This document shows positions 21,869-28,971 of a DNA stretch of 28,971 nt, piece by piece. The notes under the pieces were generated by a model that was given only the letters and a program-made list of their open reading frames with translations, made no database searches and had not been told where the DNA came from. Made by a program: the position numbers and the translations under genes. Position 1 is the stretch's first letter. Every line of letters begins with the position of its first letter. Origin of the DNA: DAIRUQ01 sp036803245 (GTDB lineage: Bacteria > Chloroflexota > Anaerolineae > UBA1429); the NCBI GenBank assembly GCA_036803245.1, contig DAIRUQ010000031.1:1-28971 (forward strand), written 5' to 3'.

Positions 21869-24022
21869 ATGGCAACCACCCACAACTTACCGCTCATCGT
21901 CGGCTCCCAGTACTATCGCGCACCCACGCCGGCCCGCAGCGAGTGGCGGCGCGACTTAGAGCTGTTCGCCGCCAAGGGACTCAACACGATCAAGATCTGG
22001 GCCCAGTGGCGTTGGAACAACCCGGCGCCCGGCCGGTACGTCTTCGATGACCTGGCCGAGATCCTGGACATTGCCCAGGACGTGGGCATCGGGGTGATCA
22101 TCAACACCATCACCGACGTGGCGCCCGCCTGGGTGGACCATACCTGGCCTGATTGTCGCATGATCACGCTGGACGGCCGGCAGGTGGGGCCCCAATCCAA
22201 CGGCCCACGTCAGATCGGCGGCGCGCCCAGCCCTTGCTTTCACCACCCGGGCGCCATGGAGGCGTCGTACGCCTTTACGCGGGCCTGCGTCCGCGCCCTC
22301 AAGGACGCCCCCGCCCTACTGCTATGGGACGTGTGGAACGAGCCCGAGCTGACTGAAGCGATCGTCCGCGAACCTCGGCTGGAGAACCTGGTCTGCTACT
22401 GCAATCACTCGCGCGATGCGTTCATCGGCTGGCTGCGCCGACGTTATGACGACTCGCTGGACGCCCTCAACCGGGCCTGGGCGCGCAACTATCAGCATTG
22501 GGGCGAGATCGAGCTGCCGCGCGATCCGGCCACGTTTCGCGACATGATCGACTGGCGGATGTTCTTTGTGGATACGGTCACCCAGGAGCTGGCCACGCGG
22601 GTGCAGCTGGTGCGCGAGCTCGACCGCGACCATCCCGTGATGACGCACACGGTCCCCCTGCCCATATTCAACCTGATGACCTGCGCCTCGGACGATTTCG
22701 CGTTAGCGCCACACTGCGACCTGTTCGGCAACAGCGCTGGCTCTAGCCCCAACGCGGCTGACCTGCTGGCCTCGGCGGCAGGGGACAAGCTGGTGATCAA
22801 CGCCGAGATCCACGCCGTGGGCGGCAGCACATTCCAGCAGGCGCAGCCACTCAGCGACGACGCCACCGATACCTACCTGCTCACACAGCTCGCCCACGAG
22901 ATCAAGGGGTTTGTGTTCTGGCAGTTTCGGCCCGAGCTGCTGGGCAACGAGGCGCCCAACTGGGGCTTGACCGACCGAGAGGGCCAGACCACCCCATGGC
23001 TGGAGCGCGTGGCGGCCATCAACGTCCAGCTTCAGGCTCGCAAGGAGCTGATCCTAGCGGCGCGGAACCGGCCCGCCGATGTCGGCATCCTGCTGGACCC
23101 CGAGAACGAGGTCTTTTGGTGGTGCATTACGCGGGATACCGCCTTTTACAGCCACGCCATCCAAGCTACCTATGACGCCCTGTATGTGGCCAACTATCGC
23201 GTGCGTTTTGTGCACCCGACCACCCTCGCCCAGGCGGGCGATCTGCCGGTCCTCTATTGCCCAGCGCCCTACTGGCTGCAGGACGCCACCCTGAAGGGAC
23301 TGGCCGCTTATGTGCGCGCCGGCGGGCGGCTCATCGCCGAGCCCTACCTGGCTGGATGGGACGCCGCCACCGGCTTGCACGCCCAGCGCGTGCCTGGTCA
23401 AGGCTGGGACGAGATTGCGGGCGTCCGCCAGGGGCTGGTGCTGCAGGATCGCGGGGCCGGGTTCAACGCGTACGCCAGCCCCACCCGTGGGGGCGGCCAG
23501 GCCCAGGCCGGCGCGATGGCGCATCACCTGTCGCTGACCTGGGATGGCACCCGCCAGCAGGCCGCGGCGTACCACCAGATCGTCGAGCTGTGCCCCAGCG
23601 GCGCCGACGCCGTGGGGGAGGTACACAGCGGCTGGCCGGCCCTGACGCGGCATCGCTACGGCCAAGGCGAGGTGATCTGCCTGGCGAGCTATCTCTCTGG
23701 TGCAGCTGCGGGGCCGACGCAAGGCGGCGGCGATGCCGGCGCGGCCGCGCTGATCGCGGCGCTATGCCACACACCCCACGCCGACCACCGTCCTCGATCC
23801 GAGGGCGGACGGGTACGAGTGGACCACCTCAAGGCGCCCCAGGGCTCGCTGGTCATCGCCCAATCATTGGCCGAGGTGGCCGTGAACGAGACGCTGCATC
23901 TCCCGGGCGTATCTCGTGGCGCGTTGGTCGATATCATGACCGGCGAACGCTTTGCGCTGGCTGTGGGCGCCGCCACGGTGCCGTTCCGACCACATCAGGT
24001 ACGAGCGTTTGACATTGCCTAG
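21869..24022 (+). CDS. GH42-type beta-galactosidase family protein
   Basis: A 717-residue protein without signal peptide. The GH-A barrel (about residues 1-390) has the acid/base motif LLWDVWNEPE (E158) and a candidate nucleophile in VINAEIHA (E313), with SQYYRAPTP and IKIWAQWRWN in the family positions. The middle domain (about 395-600) looks like the GH42 trimerisation domain: DVGILLDPENEVFWW at its start and GGRLIAEPYLAGW inside. A short beta-rich domain closes the protein (SRGALVDIMTGE). AGGAGG lies 11 bases before the ATG, slightly long. GH42 enzymes remove terminal beta-galactosides or related sugars inside the cell. The specificity is unknown. It lies between the M81 and GH43-like genes in one operon. 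Confidence 0.92.
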   Translation: MATTHNLPLIVGSQYYRAPTPARSEWRRDLELFAAKGLNTIKIWAQWRWNNPAPGRYVFDDLAEILDIAQDVGIGVIINTITDVAPAWVDHTWPDCRMITLDGRQVGPQSNGPRQIGGAPSPCFHHPGAMEASYAFTRACVRALKDAPALLLWDVWNEPELTEAIVREPRLENLVCYCNHSRDAFIGWLRRRYDDSLDALNRAWARNYQHWGEIELPRDPATFRDMIDWRMFFVDTVTQELATRVQLVRELDRDHPVMTHTVPLPIFNLMTCASDDFALAPHCDLFGNSAGSSPNAADLLASAAGDKLVINAEIHAVGGSTFQQAQPLSDDATDTYLLTQLAHEIKGFVFWQFRPELLGNEAPNWGLTDREGQTTPWLERVAAINVQLQARKELILAARNRPADVGILLDPENEVFWWCITRDTAFYSHAIQATYDALYVANYRVRFVHPTTLAQAGDLPVLYCPAPYWLQDATLKGLAAYVRAGGRLIAEPYLAGWDAATGLHAQRVPGQGWDEIAGVRQGLVLQDRGAGFNAYASPTRGGGQAQAGAMAHHLSLTWDGTRQQAAAYHQIVELCPSGADAVGEVHSGWPALTRHRYGQGEVICLASYLSGAAAGPTQGGGDAGAAALIAALCHTPHADHRPRSEGGRVRVDHLKAPQGSLVIAQSLAEVAVNETLHLPGVSRGALVDIMTGERFALAVGAATVPFRPHQVRAFDIA

Positions 24023-24044
24023 GCCGCCCACAGGAGAGGACACC

Positions 24045-25055
24045 ATGAGCGATCATCACGGCCTGTCCGAGCGCCTGGCCACGCCCTTCAAGGCGCCGAG
24101 CCTGGTTCTGCGGCCGAGCTACCAGCCGGGCCAGTACGACAGCCACGCTATCGATGTGCCGTTTCTGTTCCGGCACGACGAGCGCACGTTCATGCTGCAT
24201 GTAGGCTATGACGGCATCGGTTACCGTACGGGGTTGGCGGTGTCGGACGACATGCGCCGCTGGGACAAACTGGGCCTGATCGTGGACCGCGGGCCGGCGG
24301 GGTCGCCCACCGAGTTCAACGCGGCCATGACCTGGATCGTGCGCGACAACACCCTCGACGGCCCCAGCACGCTCACCCAGGTGCAAGGCCGCTTCCTGGG
24401 CACCTATCACTGCTATCCGCGGCCGGGCTACGAGGCTGGTCCGGCGTCCATCGGCCTGTGTTGGTCGGAGGATCTGCTCGAGTGGGAGCTAGAGCCGCCC
24501 TTTTTCCACGCCAACGACGGCGCCGATTGGGAGCGCGGCGGCCTCTACAAGAGCTGCATGGTCCAGCACGAGGGCGCCTTTTACATATTCTACAACGCCA
24601 AGAATCGCGATCCTGGCCCCTGGTACGAGCAGACGGGCGTGGCCATCTCGACCGACCTGCGGCGCTGGGAGCGGTACGGGGGCAACCCGGTGCTGCCCGT
24701 GGGCCCAGAGGGCACCTGGGACGACATCTTTGCCAGCGACCCCTGCGTGCTACGCTGGGGCGATATCTGGGTGATGTTCTACTATGGGCTGTGCAGCCGC
24801 GGGGGCGCCCGCGATGGCCTGGCCTGGTCGGACGATCTGTTGCATTGGCACAAGCTGCCGGATCCGATCCTGGACGTGGGCCCCGAGGGGAGCTATGACG
24901 CGCGCTATGCCCACAAGCCGGCCATTCTGATGCTGGATGGGGTGCTCTACCATGCCTACTGCGGCGTCAAGGCGTCCGACTTCCCGCGGCAGCAGGGGAT
25001 CGCGTATGACGAGGAGCGTGGCATCGCCATAGCGGCCAGCCGCCCCTGGCGATAG
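24045..25055 (+). CDS. Predicted beta-propeller glycosidase, GH43/GH32-like
   Basis: A 336-residue protein with the repeated strand pattern of a five-bladed propeller: short blades of the type GLAVSDDMRRWDKLG, GLCWSEDLLEWELE, GVAISTDLRRWERYG and GLAWSDDLLHWHKLPDP. These 'S-x-D-L-x-x-W' strands are typical of the GH43, GH32 and GH130 group. Candidate acidic residues are in HAIDVPFLF, SDPCVLRWGDIW and PEGSYDARYAHKP. No signal peptide, so it acts in the cytoplasm like the GH42 protein 22 bases upstream. The ATG at 24045 has AGGAGAGG 7-10 bases before it. GH130 phosphorylases share this fold, so phosphorolysis is a real alternative to hydrolysis. Confidence 0.85.
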   Translation: MSDHHGLSERLATPFKAPSLVLRPSYQPGQYDSHAIDVPFLFRHDERTFMLHVGYDGIGYRTGLAVSDDMRRWDKLGLIVDRGPAGSPTEFNAAMTWIVRDNTLDGPSTLTQVQGRFLGTYHCYPRPGYEAGPASIGLCWSEDLLEWELEPPFFHANDGADWERGGLYKSCMVQHEGAFYIFYNAKNRDPGPWYEQTGVAISTDLRRWERYGGNPVLPVGPEGTWDDIFASDPCVLRWGDIWVMFYYGLCSRGGARDGLAWSDDLLHWHKLPDPILDVGPEGSYDARYAHKPAILMLDGVLYHAYCGVKASDFPRQQGIAYDEERGIAIAASRPWR

Positions 25056-25106
25056 GAACATGGTGCGCACCATTCATCTGGGCTCTGATGGGGCTGGCAA
25101 GGCAAA

Positions 25107-25133
25107 CAAGGGCGCGCACGATGCGCGCCCTTG
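25107..25133. terminator. Bidirectional hairpin between convergent genes
   Basis: CAAGGGCGCGCA and TGCGCGCCCTTG pair perfectly over 12 bases with a 3-base loop. It lies between the propeller glycosidase (plus) and the SBBP protein (minus). Confidence 0.7.
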
Positions 25134-25151
25134 GCCGAAGCAGCCGCAAGC

Positions 25152-28100
25152 TCAGCGCACGATCAGCGGCAGATACAGATACTTGCGGTAGCTATTGGTC
25201 AGGGTGACATGACGGTTCACGCCGCCCGAGACCGTCACCTGCATCCCATTGCCTCCCACGTACCAGCCATCGGGCGGATCTAGCTCGGCCACGGTATAGG
25301 TGCCCGGCGCCAGGCCGCTCCAGGCCACCTCGCCGCCGGTGTAGCCAACCGTCTTGACGCTACCCGTGGGATGGGACGGGCCAGTGATAGCGATGGTGAA
25401 AACTCGCGTCGGATCCGGGAGCGTTCCGGTCCAGTCCACCAGTTTGGTGACCGTCAACGAGCCGGGCTGGTAAACGTTGGTGATGGTAGCGGTCGCGCTG
25501 ACGCCGCCGGACACCGTCACCTGCGCCCCGCGGCCGGTTGCCTGCCAGGCCACACCGGGATCGACCTCGTCGACCGTGTAGGCTCCCGGCTCCAGATGAG
25601 ACCAGGTTACCGAGCCTCCGTTCGCGCCCACTGACTTTATGTCACCTGTGGGGCACGACGGCCCCGTGATGGTCAGCGAAAAGCCCCCACCGGGCTGCGG
25701 CGGAATACCGCTCCAGTTCACAACCTTGGACAGGGTCAAGCTGCCGGGCTGATAGGTGTTTGTGATACGGGCCGTGGCGGTAATGCCGTCGCTGATGACC
25801 ACCTGCGCGCCGCTGCCCTGCACGTCCCAGGCCACGCCCGGGTTCACCTCGCTGACCGTATAGGTGCCGGCCGCCAAACTGGGCCAGGCCACCGTCCCAC
25901 CCAGGTGCCCCACCGTCTGCGTGTTGCCGCTCGGATACGACGGACCGGTGATCCGCAAGGCAAAGGTCTGGGAGGGGATCGGCGTGATGCCGCTCCAGTC
26001 GACGGCCTTGGTGAGCACCAAGCCGCCGGGCCGGAAGGTGTTGGTGATGGTGGCGGTCGCGTCGACCCCACCAGAGATGGTGACCTGTGGATCCGAGATA
26101 GCCACGCCCCACCCGATCCCGGGATCGACCTCGTCAAGCGTATAGATCCCAGGTACCAGGTTCGTCCATGTGAGCGTACCCCCCGTGTGGCCCACGGTCC
26201 GCGAATCGCCGCCGGGATGCGAAGGGCCCGTCAGCGTCACGGTAAAGAGCTGACTGACATCCGGCGACATGGCGCTCCAGTCCACCACCTTGGTGACGGC
26301 CAGGTCACTGGGGCTGGCATCCAGGCAGGCGACAAACGTATCCCAACTGGCGGCAAAGGTGGTATCGATGGCGCCAGGGGTGGTTAACAGGTCGTCCGAG
26401 TCGGTCTGGCCGGCCAGGTATACGCGGCCGGCGGTATCGCGTGCAATGCCGGTGCCCTGATCCAGCGAGGACCCGCCGAAAAAGGAGCTATAGGCTAGGT
26501 CCGCCCCATCTGGGCTGAGGACGACGAGGACGGCATCGCTAGCGCCATGGTGGGCCGTCGCGTAGGCACCGGTGGTGGTTGGGAAGGAAGCCCCGGTCGT
26601 CTCCATGCTCGTGCAGGCGATGTAAGCGCGGCCGGCGTCATCCAGCACCAGATCCTGCCCCCAGTCGTCTGCGTGGCCGCCCAGCAGCGCACCATAGTGC
26701 AGCCCGGTCCCATCGGGGATGAGTGCAGCCACAAAGAGATCGCGGCCGCCGCTGTGGGCGGTGTTGTAGGCCCCAGGCGTGGTCGGGAAGGGGTCATCCT
26801 CGTCGCCGGCCGTCGCGCCGGTGACATAGGCCCTGCCAACGCGATCCACAGCGATGGCGTTGGGCTCATCCGCATCGCCGCCGCCCAGCAACGTCGCATA
26901 CACCAATCCCGATCCAGCCGGATTGAGGACGGCGACAAAAGCGTCGCTCTCGCCAGCCAACGTCGTTTGATAGGCGCCCGGCGTCGTCGGCATATCGGCG
27001 GATGTGGTCCCACCGGCCACAAAGGCGCGACCCGCACCATCCACGGCCACAGCTCGCGCGTGGTCCTCGAGCGTGCCGCCGAGAAGCGTGCTATAGACCA
27101 GGTCGCTCCCGGTGGCATTCAGGACCGTGACAAAGGCATCGGCCACGCCAGCCGGGCCGCCCAGCTCCTCCTGGTAGGCGCCAGCGGTGGTGGGATAGTT
27201 GGGCGAACGCGTAAGCCCAACCAGATAGGCCTGACCGGCTGCCCCCAGCGCGATGCCGTGGCCATAGTCACCGTTGCCACCGCCAAGAAGCGTGCTGTAG
27301 ACTAGAGCGGTCCCGGCAGGGTTCAGCACGCTGACAAAGGCATCCTTGTTGCCGCCATGGACCTCCTGGAAGGCGCCGGCGGTGGTGGGATAGTCGGGAG
27401 AGGTCGTGTAGCCGGTGATATAGGTCCGCCCATCGTCGTCGATGGCGATATCCAGGCCATGGTCGCCCTCGTCATCGCCGCCGCCCCCATCGACGCCGCC
27501 GATCAGGGCATGGTAGACCAGCGTGGTCCCGTCAGCCGACAACTTGCTGATGAACGCATCAAAGCCCCCGGCATGGGAAGCGTCGAACGCGCCGGGGGTG
27601 GCCGGAAAACTGGGCGACCACACCTCGCCGGTGAGATAGGCCTGCCCGCTGGCATCCACCGCGATGGCGCGCGGCGTGTCGATATCGGTGCCCCCGAGGT
27701 AGGTGCTATAGTAGAGGTCACCCGCCTCGGCCAGGACTGCGTCCCCCGAGACATGAGCCAGCGGCGCAGCAAAGGGAGCCACCACGACCTCGCCGACGAG
27801 GCGGGGCTGACCCGATGGTGGGGACACTGGCAGGAGGTCGGCATCCAGAACCTGCAGCCATGGCAACGCCACGGATCGCTCGCCCACGTGGGCCAGCAGG
27901 GCGCCTCTTTCGGCCAGGCTCAACGCATCGGCGCCCTCCACACGGAGCTGCACCGCCTCTAGCGCGTGGGCCCGCTGCTGGGCATCGCCGGTAGCCACGA
28001 GTGACCAAGACCAGCCGTCCGCGCTTGCACTGATCAACAGGTCGACGCCGGGATACAGCTCGGCGTAACGTACCGCCCCCCAGGCGGGCACGTCCTCCCG

Positions 28101-28538
28101 CCAGCGCTCGGGGTCATCGCCAAGAAAGAAAGCGTACCGGGTGGCCACGCGACCCAGCGGCTCCAGGCGAGCTGTGGGGCTGGCCCCCTCAAAGCTGAGG
28201 CGCAAATGAACGCCGCCAGATGGCGCGTCAGCCGACGCGCGGTTGGCATCGGCCGCCCGGGGATCGGGCTCCATGGCGGTGAACCAGACGGAGTCGTCGG
28301 TGAGCCAGAGCGTGCCGCCGCCCCCACAGGCTCGGAAGCGCACGTCCGCGGCGAACTGACCCACGTTCTCCACCAGAGCGAACGAGGCGCCTGCAGAGCC
28401 CAGCGCGCGGGCTGTCGCCGGCTCGGCGATGGGGCCAGCAACCGAAAGCGCTGGCTGGGCCAAGGCGCCGCCGTCCGTGGCGCAGATCAGGCAGAGAACG
28501 AGGACGACGACCAACCAGCGACTCAACCGACCAGCCAT
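25152..28538 (-). CDS. Secreted SBBP-repeat protein with four C-terminal 94-residue repeats
   Basis: An 1128-residue exported protein. A signal peptide (about 1-28, cleavage near GALAQP) is followed by an N-terminal domain of the SBBP-associated type (FALVENVGQFAADVRF to about 270), then seven SBBP repeats of about 65 residues (about 275-742) of the form YSTLLGG, IAVD-x-x-GRAYVTG, PTTPGAY, DAFV, probably making a beta-propeller. Four prealbumin-like repeats of 94 residues follow (746-1115; LTVTKLVDW, TITGPS, GTYTVDEVDPG, TATITNTY). The last residues RKYLYLPLIVR resemble the YLPL-type tails seen on many Chloroflexota extracellular proteins. The ATG at 28538 has GAGGGGG 6 bases upstream. It is probably a cell-surface or secreted binding protein, and no catalytic domain is visible. 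Confidence 0.92.
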   Translation of the reverse strand: MAGRLSRWLVVVLVLCLICATDGGALAQPALSVAGPIAEPATARALGSAGASFALVENVGQFAADVRFRACGGGGTLWLTDDSVWFTAMEPDPRAADANRASADAPSGGVHLRLSFEGASPTARLEPLGRVATRYAFFLGDDPERWREDVPAWGAVRYAELYPGVDLLISASADGWSWSLVATGDAQQRAHALEAVQLRVEGADALSLAERGALLAHVGERSVALPWLQVLDADLLPVSPPSGQPRLVGEVVVAPFAAPLAHVSGDAVLAEAGDLYYSTYLGGTDIDTPRAIAVDASGQAYLTGEVWSPSFPATPGAFDASHAGGFDAFISKLSADGTTLVYHALIGGVDGGGGDDEGDHGLDIAIDDDGRTYITGYTTSPDYPTTAGAFQEVHGGNKDAFVSVLNPAGTALVYSTLLGGGNGDYGHGIALGAAGQAYLVGLTRSPNYPTTAGAYQEELGGPAGVADAFVTVLNATGSDLVYSTLLGGTLEDHARAVAVDGAGRAFVAGGTTSADMPTTPGAYQTTLAGESDAFVAVLNPAGSGLVYATLLGGGDADEPNAIAVDRVGRAYVTGATAGDEDDPFPTTPGAYNTAHSGGRDLFVAALIPDGTGLHYGALLGGHADDWGQDLVLDDAGRAYIACTSMETTGASFPTTTGAYATAHHGASDAVLVVLSPDGADLAYSSFFGGSSLDQGTGIARDTAGRVYLAGQTDSDDLLTTPGAIDTTFAASWDTFVACLDASPSDLAVTKVVDWSAMSPDVSQLFTVTLTGPSHPGGDSRTVGHTGGTLTWTNLVPGIYTLDEVDPGIGWGVAISDPQVTISGGVDATATITNTFRPGGLVLTKAVDWSGITPIPSQTFALRITGPSYPSGNTQTVGHLGGTVAWPSLAAGTYTVSEVNPGVAWDVQGSGAQVVISDGITATARITNTYQPGSLTLSKVVNWSGIPPQPGGGFSLTITGPSCPTGDIKSVGANGGSVTWSHLEPGAYTVDEVDPGVAWQATGRGAQVTVSGGVSATATITNVYQPGSLTVTKLVDWTGTLPDPTRVFTIAITGPSHPTGSVKTVGYTGGEVAWSGLAPGTYTVAELDPPDGWYVGGNGMQVTVSGGVNRHVTLTNSYRKYLYLPLIVR
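25155..26303 (-). repeat. Four tandem 94-residue coding repeats
   Basis: Repeats start at protein residues 746, 840, 934 and 1028. They share VDWSG, GPS-x-P-x-G, VGHTGG-x-V-x-W, GTYTV and TATITN, and each period is exactly 282 bases for the first three. They align without gaps, as expected from recent duplication of one domain. This makes the region prone to collapse in short-read assembly. Confidence 0.85.
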
Positions 28539-28752
28539 GGCGACCCCCTCAAAAACACTCGACTCCTAGGTCAACGCAATCGGGCGCAGGCACGACGCCT
28601 AGCATCGACACGAGAAACGCACGGAAACGAGCGAGCCGGCCGCCGGGGGAGCGAGCTGGGCCAGCTACCTGTTACGATTATACCGCGAGCCGCCCGGACG
28701 CCAAGCGGCAGCGCAATGCGCGATGCAGCACGGCGTACGGCGGCCGAACCGG

Positions 28753-28781
28753 GTGACGTCGTCTAGGCGGTATGCTATACT
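28753..28781 (+). promoter_or_regulatory. Predicted promoter of the cation transporter gene
   Basis: GTGACG (28753-28758), a 17-base spacer and TATACT (28776-28781). Predicted start near 28788, about 29 bases before the ATG. Confidence 0.5.
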
Positions 28782-28816
28782 CGCCTCATGTTTGGTACCG
28801 TGAGAGCACAACCATC

Positions 28817-28971
28817 ATGATCCAGTCCGTCGACACAGACCGCGTACCCAGCGAGACGCGCCGCGCCTACCGCGAGGCGGCGTTCATCGCCTTGGCCGGC
28901 AACCTGCTCCTGGCGGGTGCCAAGGCTATAGTAGCCTGGCGCACCGGCTCGAGCGCCATCTATGCCGACGC
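28817..28971 (+). CDS. Cation diffusion facilitator (CDF) transporter, 5' part only
   Basis: The first 51 codons of a gene cut by the window edge. AYREAAFIALAGNLLLAGAK and GSSAIYADA match the start of the first membrane helix and the second helix entry of CDF (zinc, iron or manganese efflux) proteins, where GN-x-x-L-x-x-x-K and GS-x-A-x-x-AD are conserved. The ribosome site is weak. Metal specificity cannot be judged because the ligand residues lie beyond the edge. Confidence 0.82.
   Translation, partial: MIQSVDTDRVPSETRRAYREAAFIALAGNLLLAGAKAIVAWRTGSSAIYAD

Noticed and set aside
1..28971. tRNA genes, CRISPR arrays, insertion sequences, prophage genes
   Set aside because: No tRNA T-arm with matching acceptor, no regularly spaced repeats, no transposase or integrase sequence were found when reading both strands by eye.

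Overview
The window is about 29 kb of GC-rich (roughly 65 percent by eye) bacterial DNA with ordinary bacterial gene structure: Shine-Dalgarno sites, ATGA overlaps, lipoboxes and sigma70-like promoters. The gene content suggests a Chloroflexota (Anaerolineae-like) genome from an anaerobic or facultative habitat. The pointers are an SBBP-repeat secreted protein ending in a YLPL-type tail, unusual glycosidases, Fe-S aldo/keto reductase, hybrid cluster protein and a MacAB-like exporter with a lipoprotein. This assignment is an inference from gene content, not a phylogeny. Two runs of exactly 100 N show that it is a draft scaffold. One of them is flanked by an identical 55-base duplication, which is an assembly artefact.

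Layout. 1-3.6 kb: a Crp/Fnr regulator divergent from hcp (hybrid cluster protein) with a perfect TGTGA-N6-TCACA operator between them, then a cupin and a CopD-like membrane protein. 3.6-3.8 kb: a small palindromic repeat element. 3.8-5.8 kb: a two-gene unit, Fe-S aldo/keto reductase plus sugar isomerase/epimerase-like protein. 5.8-6.2 kb: a gene-free stretch whose minus strand carries a strong sigma70-type promoter, a 13-bp closing helix and several GNRA-capped hairpins. I read it as an unrecognised structured non-coding RNA of about 300 nt, the most interesting item here. 6.3-10 kb: a polytopic DUF4129-type membrane protein, a radical SAM protein (COG0731-like) and a cysteine-rich two-[4Fe-4S] protein. 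10.1-14.9 kb: a small TPR-like gene divergent from a MacA/MacB-type operon (adaptor, ATPase, permease, lipoprotein), with repeated CGTCA motifs in the shared control region.

15-25 kb is a mainly catabolic stretch. It has a large TIM-barrel glycosidase-like protein, then on the minus strand a CoA-disulfide-reductase-type flavoprotein, a SIMPL-domain lipoprotein and a DUF4177 miniprotein. A plus-strand operon follows with an M81/MlrC metallopeptidase, a GH42-like beta-galactosidase and a GH43-like beta-propeller glycosidase. 25.1-28.5 kb encodes one 1128-residue secreted protein with seven SBBP repeats and four 94-residue repeats. The window ends inside the first 51 codons of a cation diffusion facilitator gene.

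How the genes work together. The hcp divergon looks like a nitrosative-stress response read by its own regulator. The adaptor, ATPase and permease genes overlap by 4 bp and should make one tripartite-like exporter. The 20.4-25.1 kb operon looks like uptake-independent processing of an unknown glycoside. Perfect hairpins separate nearly every transcription unit, but most lack a T-tract, so termination by these hairpins is inferred.
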